A stretch of 64,000 nt of DNA from Bordetella parapertussis (lineage in GTDB: Bacteria > Pseudomonadota > Gammaproteobacteria > Burkholderiales > Burkholderiaceae_A): positions 124,001 through 188,000 of the forward strand of contig CAMAXF010000002.1 in the NCBI GenBank assembly GCA_945862305.1, given 5' to 3'. Below are positions 55,627 through 64,000 of the stretch, piece after piece. A program made the translations under genes and the position numbers. Below the pieces are notes generated by a model that made no database searches, was not told the DNA's origin, and saw nothing but the letters and a program-made list of their open reading frames with translations. The stretch's first letter is position 1; each line of letters opens with the position of its first letter.

Positions 55627-58600
55627 TTATGAGCCCAGCCAGGCTTTCGCAATGGCCTGTGCCGCGGTGATGGGGGTTCGACCAGCAAGGTCCTGAATCT
55701 GGTGGCGACAGGAGAATCCATCGGCCACGATCCATGCGTCGGCTGGGGCCGAGGCCACCGCAGGCACCAGGCTGGCCTGGGCCATGGCCTTGGAGACCTC
55801 CTGGTGTTGCGGGTCGTAGCCAAAGGCGCCGGCCATGCCGCAACAGCTCGACTCAATCGGGTGCACCTCAAAGCCCACGGAGCGCAGCGTCTCGATGGTG
55901 GGGCTCCAGGCCCCAAGCGCCTTCTGATGGCAATGGCCGTGCACGTAGACTGCGCGGCCGTTCCCCACGGCGGGTGGCCTGAGATGGCCCAAGGCCAGCT
56001 CCGACATCCACCAGGCCTCGAAGAGTTTGGCCTGGCGCCCCAACTGCTCGGCGCGCGGACCAAGGTTCATGGTCTGCCATTCATCCTGAAAGCCGAGCAC
56101 GCAGGAGGGCTCCACGCCCACCACCGGCACACCACTGGCCAGCACCGGAGCCAGTGCATCCAGAACTGCCACGGCCCGACGACGCGCGCCGTCGATATCA
56201 CCCACCGACAGGGCCGTGCGACCACAGCACAGCGGCTTGGCCGCGGCCGCACCTGAGAGCGCCACGCGATAGCCCGCCTGACGCATGAGCTGCCCAAGGG
56301 CCATCAGGGCCTCTGGCGAATAGGCTGAGTTGAAGGTGTCGGCCCAGAGCGCCACATCACAGGCCTCCAGGCTCGCCCAAACGCCTGCGGCGGCATCGTC
56401 CTGGGCCTGCTGACGAAATGAAGCAGAGGCCCACTCTGGCAGTGACCGAGTCGCCGCCACACCCGTGATGGGCTCCAAAAGGCGGGCCAGCCACGGCCAC
56501 TGGTTGCGGAGGTTCAGCATCGCGCCCAAGGCCGGCGTGCGGTGCACCCGTTGGGCCAGATCGGGGAGGCTGGCGACCAGACGGTCGCGAAAGGCAAAAC
56601 CATGGCGAAGCCCCCGCTGGTGGGCGGCCTCGATCTTCATGCGGGCCATGTCCACCCCCGTGGGGCACTCACGCTTGCAGGCCTTGCAGCCCACGCAGAG
56701 GTCCATGGCCTCGGCGACCTCGGGGCCCGCCAGATCGTTTGGGAGTTGGCCACTCAAGGCCAGCCGCAGGGTGTTGGCTCGGCCACGAACCGAGTGGACC
56801 TCCTCACGCGTCACCCGATAGCTCGGACACATCACACCGGCATCGAATTTTCGGCAGTGGCCATTGTTGTTGCACATCTCCACAGCCTTGGAGAGACCAC
56901 CCGAAGGGTCCTCGCCCGATCCAGGAGGACCAATCTGAATGCCCATGGTGCCGGGGTCACCCCGCACGGATGGATCGTTTTGCACATCCCAGGCCGACCA
57001 GTCCAGTCCCGTCTTCAAGGGCATGACCCGATAGTTCGGCGGGAATCGAAAGAGGCTGCGGTCGTCCATGCGCGTGGCGCGGACAATCTTGCCGGGGTTG
57101 AGCCGATGATTTGGATCGAAGGCGTCCTTGACGGCCTCGAAGGCCCTCGTGATGTCCGGGCCAAACTGCCAGCCCACCCATTCACTCCGCACGAGGCCAT
57201 CTCCATGCTCGCCCGAGAAGGCTCCCTTGAACTTGCGCACCAGGGCGGCGGCCTCCTCTGCGATGGCGCGCATCTTCTCGGCCCCATCCCGACGCATGTC
57301 CAGAATGGGCCGAACATGCAGCGTGCCCACCGAGGCGTGGGCATACCAGGTGCCCTGGGTGCCGTGACGAGCAAAGACCTCCGAGAGGCTGGCCGTGTAA
57401 TCCGCCAGGTGTTCCAACGGCACTGCGCAGTCTTCAATGAAGGACACCGGCTTGCCGTCGCCCTTCAGGGACATCATGATGTTGAGGCCAGCCTTGCGGA
57501 CCTCCCAGAGGGCCGCCTGCCGCTTGGGGTCTCTCATGGAGACCACCGAGCCGGGCAGGCCCAGATCTCCCATGAGTTCCTCCAGGGCCAGGAGGTCTCG
57601 GCCAAGCCGCTCGAGGTCCTCGCCGGCAAACTCCACCAGCAAGATGGCATCGGTCTCACGCCCGCCCACGTTCACCAGGGCATCCTGGATCACGGGGGCA
57701 AAAACAGGGTTCACGCGGCAAAGCTCAATCATGGTGCGGTCCACCAATTCAACCGCCACCGGCTTGAGCCCCACAATCGATGGGGTCACCTCCATCGCCT
57801 TTTGAAAGGTCGGAAAGTTCACGACACCCAGCACCTTGGCCCTGGGAATGGGCGCGAGTGCCAGCCGGATGGACTCAAACGTGGCCAAGGTGCCCTCCGA
57901 TCCCACCAGCAGATGGGCCAGATTGACGCGGCCGTCGGGGGTATACGGCCGTTCACTCTGAGGATCGAAGATGTCCAGGTTGTAGCCGCCCACGCGGCGC
58001 ATCACCTTGGGCCAGAGGGCCCGAATCTCGGGCGCGACCTGCTGTGCAATCTCATGAAGCCTGGAGACGAGCGCCCGAAGACGCTGGCTGTTCAACTGCA
58101 TCTCGGCGCCATCGCCGAAGGCCGCAAACCGGGCCAAAGTGCCGTCGTCCAGGATGGCGTCGATCGCCCGCACGTTGTGGACCATGTTCCCGTAATACAA
58201 CGAGCGAGAGCCGCAGGAGTTATTGCCCGCCATGCCGCCAATCGTGCATTGAGCGGCTGTGGAGACATCCACCGGAAACCAGACACCGTGAGGCTTGAGC
58301 GCCTGATTGAGGTGATCCAGGACCATGCCGGGCTCCACCGTCACCTCGCCTGCCTCCAGGTTCAGGGAGAGCATTTTTCGCAGGTGTCGGCTGGTGTCGA
58401 TGACCAATGCCTCGCCCACGGTCTGTCCACACTGGGACGTGCCACCACCGCGACTGAGGACCGGCACGCCGGCATCGCGGGCGACCTCGAGGGCCAGGCG
58501 AAGGTCGAGGCTGGTCTCAGGCACCACCACCCCCAACGGCATGCGCTGGTAGATGGAGGCATCGGTCGCATAGCGGCCCCGAGAGGCAGCATCGAAGAGG

Positions 58601-58731
58601 ACTTCGCCTCTCACCTCTTTGCGGAGTCGATCGGCGAGCCCACCCCGGCGCAAAGCACCGGCCGCGCCCCCTTGAAGCACCATCCGACGGGACGGTTTTT
58701 CGAGCGGCGGCGGGGAATGAGCAGGCTTCAT
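55627..58731 (-). CDS. FAD-binding and Fe-S oxidoreductase (YdiJ/D-2-hydroxyglutarate dehydrogenase-like)
   Basis: 1034 residues, a GlcD-GlcF type fusion. The FAD PCMH domain is at ~55-280 (PVLSRGGGTSQCGQTVG, GGMAGNNSCGSRSL), with an FAD-oxidase C-terminal domain to ~560 (GEHGDGLVRSEWVG, DPNHRLNPGKIV). A ferredoxin-like region follows with CNNNGHCRKFDAGVMCPSY and CVGCKACKRECPTGV, then CCG-type cysteine domains (PLCCGRTALS, ESSCCGMAGAFGYD). Such proteins oxidise D-2-hydroxy acids (D-lactate, D-2-hydroxyglutarate) and pass electrons to the membrane chain. Substrate unknown. The N-terminal ~35 residues are basic and lack a clear membrane segment. Confidence 0.88.
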   Translation of the reverse strand: MKPAHSPPPLEKPSRRMVLQGGAAGALRRGGLADRLRKEVRGEVLFDAASRGRYATDASIYQRMPLGVVVPETSLDLRLALEVARDAGVPVLSRGGGTSQCGQTVGEALVIDTSRHLRKMLSLNLEAGEVTVEPGMVLDHLNQALKPHGVWFPVDVSTAAQCTIGGMAGNNSCGSRSLYYGNMVHNVRAIDAILDDGTLARFAAFGDGAEMQLNSQRLRALVSRLHEIAQQVAPEIRALWPKVMRRVGGYNLDIFDPQSERPYTPDGRVNLAHLLVGSEGTLATFESIRLALAPIPRAKVLGVVNFPTFQKAMEVTPSIVGLKPVAVELVDRTMIELCRVNPVFAPVIQDALVNVGGRETDAILLVEFAGEDLERLGRDLLALEELMGDLGLPGSVVSMRDPKRQAALWEVRKAGLNIMMSLKGDGKPVSFIEDCAVPLEHLADYTASLSEVFARHGTQGTWYAHASVGTLHVRPILDMRRDGAEKMRAIAEEAAALVRKFKGAFSGEHGDGLVRSEWVGWQFGPDITRAFEAVKDAFDPNHRLNPGKIVRATRMDDRSLFRFPPNYRVMPLKTGLDWSAWDVQNDPSVRGDPGTMGIQIGPPGSGEDPSGGLSKAVEMCNNNGHCRKFDAGVMCPSYRVTREEVHSVRGRANTLRLALSGQLPNDLAGPEVAEAMDLCVGCKACKRECPTGVDMARMKIEAAHQRGLRHGFAFRDRLVASLPDLAQRVHRTPALGAMLNLRNQWPWLARLLEPITGVAATRSLPEWASASFRQQAQDDAAAGVWASLEACDVALWADTFNSAYSPEALMALGQLMRQAGYRVALSGAAAAKPLCCGRTALSVGDIDGARRRAVAVLDALAPVLASGVPVVGVEPSCVLGFQDEWQTMNLGPRAEQLGRQAKLFEAWWMSELALGHLRPPAVGNGRAVYVHGHCHQKALGAWSPTIETLRSVGFEVHPIESSCCGMAGAFGYDPQHQEVSKAMAQASLVPAVASAPADAWIVADGFSCRHQIQDLAGRTPITAAQAIAKAWLGS

Positions 58732-58747
58732 GGAGGGGCGGCGGGGG

Positions 58748-58777
58748 ATGACCGGTTCATGTCGGAGAGATTACAAT
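58748..58777 (+). promoter_or_regulatory. Candidate promoter for the serine-glyoxylate aminotransferase gene
   Basis: ATGACC (58748-58753), an 18-base spacer and TACAAT (58772-58777). It lies 57 bases upstream of the ATG at 58835, in the gap after the divergent YdiJ-like gene start. The -10 match is good, the -35 moderate. Confidence 0.35.
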
Positions 58778-58834
58778 GTTAGATTGACTTCAAGACCCCT
58801 CCAACGTGAACCCTTCAGCGTGAACTCCCCCGCC

Positions 58835-60073
58835 ATGCAACGCGACTTCCCACCCGCCATCAACCCTCGGTCCAGCCTCAACCGCGTGGGTCAAGGTCGA
58901 CACTTCCTGCAGATTCCAGGCCCTTCCAACGTGCCCGACCGGGTGCTGCGGGCCATCGACTTCCCCACCATCGACCATCGCGGCCCCGAGTTCCAGGCGC
59001 TGGCCTTGCGAGTGCTCGAAGGCGTTCGACCCCTTTTCGGCACCAAAGGCCCTGTGGTCATTTACCCGGCCTCAGGCACCGCGGCCTGGGAGGCCGCCCT
59101 GGTCAACACCATGAACCCGGGCGACAAGATACTCATGTTTGAGGCAGGCCACTTCGCGGGCCTTTGGCTCAAGATGGCCAATCGCCTTGGCCTTCGCCCA
59201 GAGGTCATCAAAGGCGACTGGAGCCTCGGCGTCCAGCCAGACCTCATCGAGGCCCGCCTCAAGGCCGACACCGCGCATGAGATCAAGGCAGTCTGTGTGG
59301 TCCACAACGAAACCTCCACTGGGGTCACGTCCGACATTGGCGCCGTGCGCAAGGCGCTGAACGCGGCCGGCCATCCGGCACTGCTGCTCGTCGACACCAT
59401 CTCGGCGCTCGGCAGTGTGGAGTTTAAGCAGGACGAATGGGGCGTGGATGTGGGCGTTGCGAGCTCTCAGAAGGGGCTCATGCTGCCCCCAGGCCTGGGC
59501 TTCAATGCTGTCAGCCAGAAGGCCCTCGCCGCCAGTGAGAAGGCCACCATGCCGCGTGCCTTCTGGGCCTGGGACGACATTCTCGAGGCGAACAAGAAGG
59601 GTTTCTGGCCCAGCACACCGAACACGAACCTGCTCTACGGCCTGGCCGAGGCGCTCGACATGTTCAATGAGGAAGGCCTTCCACAGGTCTTTGCCCGACA
59701 CAAGCGGCATTCCATGGCTGCTCGGGCTGCCGTGGCGGCCTGGGGCCTCGAGCTCGTCTGTCAGGCACCCGATCTTCACAGCCCGGTGCTCACGGCGGTG
59801 CGCATGCCAGTGGGCATCGATGGCAGTCATGTCGACGCAGACCACCTCCGCCAGATTGCCCTCACACAGTCCAACATGTCGCTTGGCATGGGCCTGGGAC
59901 AACTCGCGGGCAAGGTCTTTCGAATCGGCCACCTCGGCGACTTCAACGACCTCAGCCTCTTGGGGGCGCTCGGTGGCGTGGAGATGGCATTGTCTGCTGC
60001 AGGGGTGACCCACCAGCCGGGGGGCGTTCAGGCGGCAATGGCTGCCTTGGCCAGTTCGCGCGCGTCTACCTAA
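58835..60073 (+). CDS. sgaA: Serine-glyoxylate aminotransferase (class V, PLP)
   Basis: 412 residues. GRHFLQIPGPSNVPDRVLRA at the N-terminus, TIDHRGPEF, YPASGTAAWEAALVNT, LLVDTISALGSVEF and the PLP-lysine loop SSQKGLMLPPGL. It transfers the amino group of serine to glyoxylate, giving glycine and hydroxypyruvate (serine cycle or photorespiratory-type glyoxylate handling). Alternative starts upstream (GTG 58820) are possible. Stop abuts the convergent transglycosylase stop with no gap. Confidence 0.92.
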   Translation: MQRDFPPAINPRSSLNRVGQGRHFLQIPGPSNVPDRVLRAIDFPTIDHRGPEFQALALRVLEGVRPLFGTKGPVVIYPASGTAAWEAALVNTMNPGDKILMFEAGHFAGLWLKMANRLGLRPEVIKGDWSLGVQPDLIEARLKADTAHEIKAVCVVHNETSTGVTSDIGAVRKALNAAGHPALLLVDTISALGSVEFKQDEWGVDVGVASSQKGLMLPPGLGFNAVSQKALAASEKATMPRAFWAWDDILEANKKGFWPSTPNTNLLYGLAEALDMFNEEGLPQVFARHKRHSMAARAAVAAWGLELVCQAPDLHSPVLTAVRMPVGIDGSHVDADHLRQIALTQSNMSLGMGLGQLAGKVFRIGHLGDFNDLSLLGALGGVEMALSAAGVTHQPGGVQAAMAALASSRAST

Positions 60074-60736
60074 CTAAGCCAGCACACGCCCCTGGGCGGC
60101 GGCATACAACCGCTCTCGCATGCGCAGCACCTTTGCAGGGTATTGCGTTTGGCCCGCGGGCCCCATGCCCACGTAGGCCGACAGCGCAGCCTCAATGGTT
60201 TTGTAGCGGTCGAGGTACTCTCGCAGGATCCCCGCGCCGACATCAATGTTGGCCCACGGGTTCAGTGCGGCATCGGTGCCACCGTGGCGCTCAAACCGCT
60301 CCCGATGCACCTGGGGCATCACCTGCATGAGGCCTTGGGCGCCCACCTTGCTCTCGGCCAGGGGGTTAAAACTCGATTCCACCGCAATCACAGCCAGCAG
60401 TAGGTAGGGGTCCAGCCGATGCGTGGCCGCACTGGCATAGGCCGCGAGAACAATTTGTTCCACCGCCGCCAGAGACACGCGATGCTTGCGCGCGATCCAT
60501 CTGGCCGCGCGGCCTTGTTGCGGCGTGAGGTTGTTTACCCCGATGTGAAAAAGCGACTGGGCGGGTTCGGCGGTAAAGGCCTGCACGACGATCTGAGACC
60601 AGCCGACCACACGCTCACGACCAGACGCTGTGAGCACCGTCGAGAGCGCCAGCAAGGAGGCCACGACCACCCCGAGGGCTCGGCGCTCTAAGAAGTCTCT
60701 CGTGTTCGGACCCGACAAGACAGTTTGTGGCGTCAT
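60074..60736 (-). CDS. Lytic transglycosylase (SLT domain) protein
   Basis: 220 residues. A hydrophobic stretch near residues 22-38 (LGVVVASLLALSTVLTA) is a signal anchor. The SLT domain follows with catalytic glutamate in AVESSFNPLAESKVGAQGLM and a QVMP/NPWANIDVGAGILREYL/YVGMG pattern. Cleaves peptidoglycan glycan strands in the periplasm. It lies 21 bp downstream of dacB, also a peptidoglycan enzyme, so the two are probably co-transcribed. Confidence 0.93.
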   Translation of the reverse strand: MTPQTVLSGPNTRDFLERRALGVVVASLLALSTVLTASGRERVVGWSQIVVQAFTAEPAQSLFHIGVNNLTPQQGRAARWIARKHRVSLAAVEQIVLAAYASAATHRLDPYLLLAVIAVESSFNPLAESKVGAQGLMQVMPQVHRERFERHGGTDAALNPWANIDVGAGILREYLDRYKTIEAALSAYVGMGPAGQTQYPAKVLRMRERLYAAAQGRVLA

Positions 60737-60757
60737 GGAATTCAGACCGTGTTCTCC

Positions 60758-62200
60758 CTAAAGGGTTTCGACAATCCACTTCACGAGCGCGTCCAAACCA
60801 GGGGCAGCCTCTCGTGCCTTCGGATCGTTGATGATCGCTGAAAAGGCCACCCAATGGCCAGCCTCTGTGAGCGCGTATCCAGAGTATGCCCTTACATTTT
60901 CGAGAGACCCGGTTTTGACCCAGGCCCGTCCCAGCACGGCACCATCACGCAGTCGACGCCGCATCGTGCCCTCCAGGCCCGCGGCCGGCAAGGTCTCAAT
61001 CCACTCTGCAGCGCCCGGTCCACGCAGGGCCTCCACCAGGAGTCGGGTCAGGCTCTGCGGTGCAATTCTGCTGGCTCGACTCAGGCCAGAGCCGTTGTCG
61101 ATCACCAGTTCCGGGAAAGCCAGGTTCTGACCCGACAGCCAAGACCGGATCCGCTGCTCGGCATCGGCCCGGGTGCCCGGCCCGCCTGTCTCGGCCGATA
61201 GGTTCAAGTAGAGGGTGCGAGCCATCGGGTTGTTGCTCATCTTATTGATGTCCGCAATCAATTCCTGCAAAGGCCTCGGTGAGACCCATTCCAACAACAA
61301 ACGAGCAGGTGCGGGGGTGCGGCCCTCACGCACCCGCCCCTGAAATCTCCCGCCCGCCGCTCGCCAGGTGGCCGAAAAGAGCCGATGTGCAAACTGCAGG
61401 TGGTCATAGACCGACACATACAACTCAACCCCGGGGCATCCCTTGCCAAGGCGACCCTGGACCTCCAGCAGATTCGTCTTCGTGATGACTTGAATCTGGT
61501 TGCGTGAGCAATCCCCCCGCACCTGCCTGACGGCTGTTCGCAGACGCAACCCGGTCAGGGCGGGCTCAATCTCGCCCTTCAGGCGGCCGTTGGCCGATCG
61601 CGACAGGCTGACCTTCACGGCCTTGAAATTGAGCATGGCCGCGTGGGGGGTCACGTTGTAGGGCTTGAACCCCATGCCATCAAAGGCGTTCGGGTCACCG
61701 GGGGGCTCCCCGAACCGAGTGCCATCGAGGACCAGATCACCCTCAATGTGCTGAATCCCGGCTGCCCGCAACTCCGAGACGATGGCCTGTAAATCCTCCT
61801 GGACCAGTTTTGGATCCCCACCGCCTTTGACATACACGGAGCCCTTGAGTCGACCGTTTCGAACCGTTCCCGTGGTGAGAAAACGGGTTCGGTGCCGGTA
61901 ATCCGGCCCCAGAATCGACAATGCTGCGCGAGTGGTGATGAGCTTCTCTGTCGAGGCCGGGTTCATCGGTTCGCCAGGTCGATGGCCCAGCCAGCGCACC
62001 ACATTGGGATTTTCACGGGTGTCGAGCACGGCCACCGAGATGCCAACCCCCCGATCACTCACCCCTCGGTCGGTGAAAAAAGACAATGGAAGCTCGGTTG
62101 AAGAACTGGAAATATAGGTCTGTGCGAAGGAGTGCGCGCACGCACACATCATCAGGCCGGAACCCAATGCTCTCCAAAACCCTCGAAGCCTCTGTAACAC
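60758..62200 (-). CDS. dacB: D-alanyl-D-alanine carboxypeptidase/endopeptidase (PBP4, DacB)
   Basis: 480 residues from a GTG start. A signal peptide (LGSGLMMCACAHSFAQ) precedes the S13 family active-site motifs: PASTEKL (SxxK), SNNPMA (SxN) and VKTGSL (KTG). The family's large insertion domain between SxxK and SxN is present. It trims or cleaves cross-links of peptidoglycan. The GTG is the natural start because the frame is closed shortly upstream; the Shine-Dalgarno is weak. Divergent from the DksA-like gene by 68 bp. Confidence 0.93.
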   Translation of the reverse strand: MLQRLRGFWRALGSGLMMCACAHSFAQTYISSSSTELPLSFFTDRGVSDRGVGISVAVLDTRENPNVVRWLGHRPGEPMNPASTEKLITTRAALSILGPDYRHRTRFLTTGTVRNGRLKGSVYVKGGGDPKLVQEDLQAIVSELRAAGIQHIEGDLVLDGTRFGEPPGDPNAFDGMGFKPYNVTPHAAMLNFKAVKVSLSRSANGRLKGEIEPALTGLRLRTAVRQVRGDCSRNQIQVITKTNLLEVQGRLGKGCPGVELYVSVYDHLQFAHRLFSATWRAAGGRFQGRVREGRTPAPARLLLEWVSPRPLQELIADINKMSNNPMARTLYLNLSAETGGPGTRADAEQRIRSWLSGQNLAFPELVIDNGSGLSRASRIAPQSLTRLLVEALRGPGAAEWIETLPAAGLEGTMRRRLRDGAVLGRAWVKTGSLENVRAYSGYALTEAGHWVAFSAIINDPKAREAAPGLDALVKWIVETL

Positions 62201-62268
62201 GATCGCATCACTCTCGGTGTTATTGTCATGCCCGACGTTTCACCCGAAGGGCTTCCCAAGAGGACATC

Positions 62269-62529
62269 ATGGCATTAGAAAAAAACGAAAACTACTTTGA
62301 GCTCTCCGACGAGAACGACCGGGCCTCGGCCATTGAGGCGCAGTTCAACGAGGATGCGCTCGAGATGGCCCGTCGCAAGATTGCCCCGGAGACAAACCCC
62401 GACTTCGACGGCACGCACTGCATCGACTGCGGCGAGAAGATCATGGCGGCCCGGCTCAAACTCGGCAAAATCCGCTGTATCGACTGCCAGACCCTGCTCG
62501 AAAAGCAGTCCCGCTTCGTCGCGGGCTGA
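62269..62529 (+). CDS. TraR/DksA family zinc-finger protein (short)
   Basis: 86 residues. An acidic helical N-terminus (ALEKNENYFELSDENDRAS) and a C4 zinc finger, CIDCGEKI...RCIDC (two CxxC pairs). Like short DksA/TraR homologues it may bind the RNA polymerase secondary channel, though the coiled-coil tip of full DksA is shortened. AGAGGA lies six bases before the ATG. An open extension to 62086 lies antisense to dacB and is rejected. Confidence 0.85.
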   Translation: MALEKNENYFELSDENDRASAIEAQFNEDALEMARRKIAPETNPDFDGTHCIDCGEKIMAARLKLGKIRCIDCQTLLEKQSRFVAG

Positions 62530-62535
62530 CCCCCC

Positions 62536-62565
62536 CTTGAAAAGGGGCCTCGGTGCCCCTATCAT
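62536..62565 (+). promoter_or_regulatory. groES promoter, sigma-32-like and sigma-70-like
   Basis: TTGAAA (62537-62542), a 17-base spacer and TATCAT (62560-62565) form a sigma-70-like promoter. The same bases read as a heat-shock promoter: CTTGAA at 62536-62541, a 14-base spacer, then CCCCTAT from 62556, close to the sigma-32 consensus. An AGGGGC/GCCCCT inverted repeat (62543-62560) lies in the spacer. The start point would fall inside the CIRCE operator. Confidence 0.7.
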
Positions 62566-62591
62566 TAGCACTCGAGGGCGATGAGTGCTAA
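62565..62591. promoter_or_regulatory. CIRCE operator (HrcA binding site) upstream of groES
   Basis: TTAGCACTC, nine bases, GAGTGCTAA: a perfect copy of the consensus CIRCE element, overlapping the promoter -10 and start point and 54 bases before the groES ATG. HrcA, encoded at 16095-17153, would bind here and repress groESL until GroEL is titrated by unfolded protein. Confidence 0.97.
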
Positions 62592-62645
62592 CAGCGCTCC
62601 CGCAGACTCTTTTTCACCAACCTTTTTTTGATGGAGCGAATCCGA

Positions 62646-62933
62646 ATGAAATTGCGTCCCCTGCACGACCGTCTCGTGGTCAAGCGTCTAGATCTGGAGC
62701 GAACCACTGCGTCTGGCATCGTGATTCCTGACAATGCAGCCGAGAAACCCGACCAAGGCGAAGTTCTCGCCGTGGGCAACGGCAAGATCCAGGAAGACGG
62801 CAAACAGCGCCCCCTCGATGTCAAGGTGGGCAACCGAGTCCTGTTCGGCAAATACGCGGGCCAGACCGTCAAGGTCGACGGCGAAGAACTCCTGGTTCTG
62901 CGCGAAGACGACGTCATGGCCGTCATCGAGTAA
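62646..62933 (+). CDS. groES: Co-chaperonin GroES
   Basis: 95 residues, standard length. [20 protein letters not shown], the mobile-loop region [17 protein letters not shown], and [20 protein letters not shown] through [11 protein letters not shown]. Forms the heptameric lid of GroEL. ATG 62646 has GGAG about eight bases upstream; the earlier in-frame ATG at 62628 lacks that. GroEL follows after 42 bases. Confidence 0.97.
   Translation: MKLRPLHDRLVVKRLDLERTTASGIVIPDNAAEKPDQGEVLAVGNGKIQEDGKQRPLDVKVGNRVLFGKYAGQTVKVDGEELLVLREDDVMAVIE

Positions 62934-64000
<1,067 letters not shown>

Noticed and set aside
55627-58731. Twin-arginine signal in the YdiJ-like protein (SRRMVLQGG near residue 15)
   Set aside because: The following residues are not hydrophobic enough for a Tat signal, and related proteins are cytoplasmic or peripheral.
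56542-58782. A 746-codon open frame on the plus strand
   Set aside because: Antisense shadow of the YdiJ-like oxidoreductase, which has all its FAD and Fe-S motifs.
62543-62560. AGGGGC/GCCCCT stem as terminator of the DksA-like gene
   Set aside because: No U-run follows and the bases are better explained as the groES promoter spacer and -10 region.

Overview
This is a high-GC, densely packed bacterial chromosome segment. Gene order (fur-bamE-dapB-recN-nadK-hrcA-hemH; tkt-gapA-pgk-fba-purC/E-purK), a Bug-type tripartite tricarboxylate transporter and the overall protein signatures point to a betaproteobacterium of the order Burkholderiales; I cannot place it in a genus. There are no transposases, phage genes, tRNAs, rRNAs or CRISPR arrays. 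The panE-like gene at the left edge and groEL at the right edge are cut by the window.

Layout: 0-5.4 kb (minus strand) holds a ketopantoate-reductase-like gene, a fumarylacetoacetate-hydrolase family gene, a cytidylate-kinase-like/BON fusion and tctA-tctB-tctC. 5.5-9.5 kb (minus) is a tight series: zapB-like, zapA, frc (formyl-CoA:oxalate CoA-transferase), a small membrane protein and an uncharacterised 607-residue P-loop protein. 9.5-18.3 kb carries dsbD, fur, bamE, dapB, recN, nadK, hrcA and hemH. 18.3-22 kb is a malonate operon (malonyl-CoA decarboxylase, an enoyl-CoA hydratase family protein, malonyl-CoA synthetase), followed by lgt, ilvD, a small cytochrome c and livHMGF without a binding-protein gene.

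29.5-33.8 kb is the highlight: a selenoneine biosynthesis locus, with senC (a selD homologue), senB (selenosugar synthase-type glycosyltransferase), senA (EgtB-like selenoneine synthase) and egtD (histidine trimethylation to hercynine). A PhnCDE-like ABC importer (33.9-37.2 kb) starts 46 bp from egtD in the opposite direction. Redox and repair genes follow (fpr, a glyoxalase-II-like MBL protein, a DUF2237 protein, pdxH, msrA). Then comes a periplasmic rhodanese, a YeeE/YedE-type sulfur/selenium transporter and a tiny secreted Cys-containing ORF. The juxtaposition suggests, but does not prove, a wider sulfur/selenium supply neighbourhood.

42.7-52.4 kb carries a HIT-GNAT fusion, tsaC, purK, an in-frame PurC-PurE fusion, and a fba-pgk-gapA-tkt carbon-metabolism operon that has no pyk between pgk and fba. 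52.5-62.5 kb has rsmE, maeB, a YdiJ-like FAD/Fe-S oxidoreductase, a serine-glyoxylate aminotransferase, a lytic transglycosylase, dacB and a DksA/TraR zinc-finger protein. The window ends in groES-groEL, preceded by a promoter with both sigma-32-like and sigma-70-like features and a perfect CIRCE operator; the cognate repressor gene hrcA is also in the window.

No gene-free stretch exceeds 300 bases. Many divergent pairs are separated by only 15-50 bp and many co-directional pairs overlap by ATGA or TGATG, so the genome appears compact.
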